A stretch of DNA of 42,747 bases from Ruminococcus sp. (GTDB lineage: Bacteria > Bacillota > Clostridia > Oscillospirales > Acutalibacteraceae): positions 1 through 42,747 of the forward strand of contig JAFQDM010000001.1 of assembly GCA_017416065.1 (NCBI GenBank), given 5' to 3'. This document shows, piece after piece, positions 40,150-42,747 of this stretch (positions are counted from its first letter, which is position 1; each line of letters opens with the position of its first letter). A model generated the notes under the pieces. It had not been told where the DNA came from and ran no database searches. It saw nothing but the letters and a program-made list of their open reading frames with translations. Position numbers and translations under genes: made by a program.

Positions 40150-40178
40150 TTGAAATCGAACAAATATTCTGTTATTAT
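40150..40178 (+). promoter_or_regulatory. umuC-yolD promoter with LexA-like box
   Basis: TTGAAA (40150-40155), 17-bp spacer, TATTAT (40173-40178). GAACAAATATTC (40158-40169) lies in the spacer. It differs at one position from the Firmicutes LexA half-site pattern GAACNNNNGTTC. Its placement over the promoter and its target gene make SOS control likely. Confidence 0.65.
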
Positions 40179-40211
40179 ATACTTGTAACTATAATCAAGG
40201 GAGGGATGGAA

Positions 40212-41699
40212 ATGGATAAAAAATACTTGTGCATAGACCTTAAGTCCTTCTATGCCTCTGTTGAGTGTGTTGAAAGGCGGCTTGACCCGCTTACAACGAA
40301 CCTTGTTGTGGCTGACCTGAGCCGAACGGAAAAGACCATCTGCCTGGCGGTCACACCGTCCCTCAAGTCCTTTGGAATCCCCGGCAGAGCAAGGCTCTTT
40401 GAGGTTTTGGAGCAGGTGGGCAGGGTCAACGCAGAAAGACAAAGAAAAGCGGGAAAAACCAAGCTGCTCAAGGGCGTTTACGACATCCGAGAGATGCAGA
40501 GGAATCCTTACGTTGCACTTGATTTCGTTATAGCCCCTCCGCGAATGTCCCATTATATGAAATGGAGCACATACATTTATCAGATATACCTTAAGTATGT
40601 TTCTCCCGATGATATTCACGTTTATTCCATAGACGAGGTGTTTATGGACATTACCGGGTACCTTGAAAATGCAAGGATGACGGCCCGTGAGTTTGCGCAG
40701 ACCATCATACTTGATGTGATGAACACTACGGGCATTACGGCAACTGCAGGAATAGGCACCAATATGTACCTTGCTAAGATAGCTATGGATATATCTGCCA
40801 AAAAGATGACCGCAGATGAAAACGGAGTGAGAATTGCAGAGCTGGACGATATGTCGTACAGAGAAAATTTGTGGTCACACACTCCCATTACAGACTTCTG
40901 GAGGGTAGGCGGAGGCATTGCAAGGAAGCTTGCAAATTACGGTATGCACACTATGGGAGACGTGGCTCGCTGTTCTTTGGAGTGTGAGGACTGGCTCTAC
41001 AGTATGTTCGGAGTAAACGCAGAGCTTCTTATAGACCATGCCTGGGGCTGGGAGCCCTGCACCATTGCAGATGTAAAGGCATACAAGCCTACCTCTACCA
41101 GTCTGAGCACGGGTCAGGTGCTGCATTGCCCGTACACCTTTGAGAAGGCGCGGCTTGTTGCAAGAGAGATGATAGATCAGCTGGTGTTTGACCTGGTGGA
41201 TAAAAAGCTTGCAACCGACCAATTGGTGCTGACGGTGGGATATGACATAGAAAACCTCAAAAACAAAGAAATTATGAGCACCTACAAGGGAGAAATATGT
41301 GTTGATCACTATGGGCGTAAGGTTCCAAAGCATGCCCACGGCACCGCTAATCTTCCAAACAAAACCACCTCTTCCACGGCGCTTATCAATGCGCTTGTGG
41401 AGCTGTTTGACAGAATAGTTGACAGAAATCTTCTGGTGCGCAGGCTGACCATTGCCGCCTGCAAGCTTGCGGATGAGGCTGAGGTTTCGGATGGCTTTGC
41501 CGCAGAACAGCTTGATCTGTTCACGGATTACGATGCAAAGTCGAACGCTCAGGACCTTTCAAAGGAAAAGAAAATGCAGGATGCCCTTGTAACCATCAAA
41601 CACAGATTCGGCAAGAACGCTGTCTTTAAGGGGATGAACCTTAAGGAGGGTGCAACGGCAATAGACCGCAACGGACAGATTGGCGGACACAAGGCATAA
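40212..41699 (+). CDS. Y-family translesion DNA polymerase, UmuC/UvrX type
   Basis: 495 aa. Catalytic carboxylates lie in YLCIDLKSFYASVEC (first Asp) and VYSIDEVFMDITGY (Asp-Glu). Palm-thumb motifs include TGITATAGIGTNMYLAKIAM and DFWRVGGGIARKLANYGMHT (helix-hairpin-helix). A C-terminal AEQLDLFTDYD contains the clamp-binding motif QLDLF. It resembles Bacillus YqjW/UvrX, which copy past damaged DNA. ATG 40212 is preferred because AGGGAGG lies 8 nt upstream; ATG 40206 abuts that site. yolD follows after 10 nt. Confidence 0.92.
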   Translation: MDKKYLCIDLKSFYASVECVERRLDPLTTNLVVADLSRTEKTICLAVTPSLKSFGIPGRARLFEVLEQVGRVNAERQRKAGKTKLLKGVYDIREMQRNPYVALDFVIAPPRMSHYMKWSTYIYQIYLKYVSPDDIHVYSIDEVFMDITGYLENARMTAREFAQTIILDVMNTTGITATAGIGTNMYLAKIAMDISAKKMTADENGVRIAELDDMSYRENLWSHTPITDFWRVGGGIARKLANYGMHTMGDVARCSLECEDWLYSMFGVNAELLIDHAWGWEPCTIADVKAYKPTSTSLSTGQVLHCPYTFEKARLVAREMIDQLVFDLVDKKLATDQLVLTVGYDIENLKNKEIMSTYKGEICVDHYGRKVPKHAHGTANLPNKTTSSTALINALVELFDRIVDRNLLVRRLTIAACKLADEAEVSDGFAAEQLDLFTDYDAKSNAQDLSKEKKMQDALVTIKHRFGKNAVFKGMNLKEGATAIDRNGQIGGHKA

Positions 41700-41709
41700 G
41701 GAGGAAACT

Positions 41710-42129
41710 ATGGCAGACGATTACAAGGATATAATAAATCTTCCTCATCATACGTCAAAGACAAGGCAGAGAATGTCCGTTTACAACAGGGCGGCTCAGT
41801 TTTCGCCCTTTGCGGCCTTGACAGGCTACGAGGAGGCAGTGAAGGAAACTGCACGGTTTACAGACGAAAAATCGGAGCTTGACGAATATCAGATAGCGAT
41901 AATAAATGATAAAATTAATATTGCATTGGAGAAGAAGGCTTTAAATCCCATACTCAGCATTACCTTCTTCAGACCTGACAGCAGAAAGAAGGGCGGAGAA
42001 TACGTAACCGTAGCGGGAGTTATAAGAAAAATCGATCAGGTCAGCCATAGCCTTGTGCTGACGGATAATACCCATATCCCCATAAAGTTTATCTACGACA
42101 TAGACTCGGAGATATATGAAAATATGTAG
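41710..42129 (+). CDS. YolD-like protein, UmuC partner
   Basis: 139 aa. YKDIINLPHHTSKTRQRMSV and NRAAQFSPFAALTGYEEAVK are the N-terminal YolD signature. The later ISITFFRPDSRKKGGEYVTV and HIPIKFIYDIDSEIYENM form the rest of the fold. YolD-like proteins accompany UmuC-type polymerases in Firmicutes and have been proposed as functional counterparts of UmuD. AAGGAGG overlaps the umuC stop region, so the two genes are translated as a unit under the LexA-like box. Confidence 0.88.
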   Translation: MADDYKDIINLPHHTSKTRQRMSVYNRAAQFSPFAALTGYEEAVKETARFTDEKSELDEYQIAIINDKINIALEKKALNPILSITFFRPDSRKKGGEYVTVAGVIRKIDQVSHSLVLTDNTHIPIKFIYDIDSEIYENM

Positions 42130-42286
42130 AGGACAAAACGTAACCAATCAAAGATAATGCAAGGGGCTTTGGACACAGTAGGATAAATAATAAAAGAATA
42201 AATGAAGGAAAAGTGAATTTTTGAGTGACCCTTCTGTGCGGGATTGAATATTATTTAGTAGACCCGTGTTAGGAGGTGAAAAAATA

Positions 42287-42747
42287 ATGAAAGTATGGAA
42301 TTGCGACAGAAATAATAATTGCAGTCAAAGCAACGGTTGCGGCTGTTCGGAGAATGGCTTTGAGAATAGATGCTCCTGCGGATGCAGCTGCCCAGTTTGT
42401 CCTCCCGGACCTCAGGGACCACAAGGTGTACAAGGGCCTGCGGGTCCGCAAGGTCCCATTGGTCCAAGAGGCTTTACGGGAGCGCAGGGTCCGGTGGGTC
42501 CGGCAGGTCCTCAAGGCTTTGCCGGAGAGGCAGGCTCCGTTGGTCCACAGGGTCCCGTAGGTCCCCAGGGTCCGGCAGGAGAAATCGGTCCCGTAGGTCC
42601 CCAGGGTCCGGCAGGAGAAATCGGTCCCGTAGGTCCCCAGGGTCCAGCAGGAGAAATCGGTCCCGTAGGTCCCCAGGGTCCAGCAGGAGAAATCGGTCCC
42701 GTAGGTCCTCAGGGTCCTGCAGGAGAAATCGGTCCCGTAGGTCCCCA
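42287..42747 (+). CDS. Collagen-like protein with Cys-rich N-terminus (runs off window end)
   Basis: 153 complete codons are visible. Residues 1-38 contain nine cysteines (positions 6, 12, 18, 20, 29, 31, 33, 35, 38; for example [10 protein letters not shown]). From about residue 39 the protein is uninterrupted Gly-X-Y collagen sequence ([20 protein letters not shown]) that becomes a strict 12-residue repeat [12 protein letters not shown]. There is no signal peptide, as in many exosporium or spore-coat collagen-like proteins, and the Cys region could cross-link it. AGGAGGTG (42271-42278) gives a strong ribosome site. The C-terminal domain that would name it lies outside. Confidence 0.85.
   Translation, partial: MKVWNCDRNNNCSQSNGCGCSENGFENRCSCGCSCPVCPPGPQGPQGVQGPAGPQGPIGPRGFTGAQGPVGPAGPQGFAGEAGSVGPQGPVGPQGPAGEIGPVGPQGPAGEIGPVGPQGPAGEIGPVGPQGPAGEIGPVGPQGPAGEIGPVGP
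42551..42747 (+). repeat. 36-bp tandem repeats in the collagen-like gene
   Basis: Units of 36 bp (starting GGTCCCGTAGGTCC) begin at 42551, 42587, 42623, 42659 and 42695, with a partial sixth at 42731. They are nearly identical; variation is limited to synonymous third positions such as CCG/CCA/CCT. Confidence 0.95.

Noticed and set aside
42551-42747. CRISPR-like 36-bp repeats
   Set aside because: The units are directly adjacent without spacers and encode Gly-X-Y triplets.

Overview
The window looks like chromosome from a low-to-mid GC Gram-positive of class Clostridia. The Oscillospirales/Ruminococcaceae are the best guess. This is inferred from near-perfect SigA-type promoters, strong GGAGG ribosome sites, the ylxM-ffh-rpsP-khpA order, HPr with both His15 and Ser46, a Firmicutes-style UmuC-YolD pair, and several BspA-like leucine-rich-repeat proteins with Ruminococcus-type dockerins. 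No single-copy marker comparison was possible.

Layout. 1-324 (minus) is the N-terminus of a PhoH-family protein. 601-5461 is an SRP/ribosome-maturation block (ylxM, ffh, rpsP, khpA, rimM, trmD) with a secreted LRR membrane protein lodged between khpA and rimM. 5683-5946 is ptsH on its own promoter and terminator. 6014-9460 holds uvrC, rsmD, coaD and a coiled-coil protein. 9722-22093 is the division/cell-wall (dcw) cluster: mraZ, rsmH, ftsL-like, a PASTA transpeptidase, a small Mur-ligase-like remnant, mraY, ftsW, murG, murA, ftsQ, ftsZ. It has no murC, D, E or F and no ftsA.

22307-25798 encodes a 1163-aa LRR-dockerin protein built from five exact-length 435-bp repeats. 25994-28349 is an ABC polymer exporter with a TarI/IspD-type cytidylyltransferase. 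28447-29101 is a tRNA-Leu(CAG)/tRNA-Val(TAC) unit with a duplicated tRNA 3' end and several unexplained repeats and hairpins. 29179-30578 (minus) encodes a DUF6273-like lipoprotein and a membrane-bound XRE regulator. 30862-33460 holds a hemolysin III family protein, a GNAT acetyltransferase, a nicotinamidase-like hydrolase and nadE. 33543-36368 (minus) is trkA-trkH. 36619-40065 holds a small unknown protein, a second LRR-dockerin protein and a protein with two cohesin-like modules plus a dockerin. 40212-42129 is a umuC-yolD pair behind a LexA-like box. The window ends inside a Cys-rich collagen-like gene.

How the parts work together. The first half is housekeeping: co-translational targeting, ribosome maturation, lipid-II synthesis and septation. 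The second half is dominated by the cell surface. Two LRR proteins with dockerins sit in the same window as a protein carrying cohesin-like modules, which suggests a non-enzymatic, cellulosome-like surface assembly. That is the most interesting system-level hypothesis here. The best single-gene curiosity is the 146-aa protein at 14062-14502, at the position where murE/murF normally sit. It resembles the end of a Mur ligase central domain without any ATP-binding loop.
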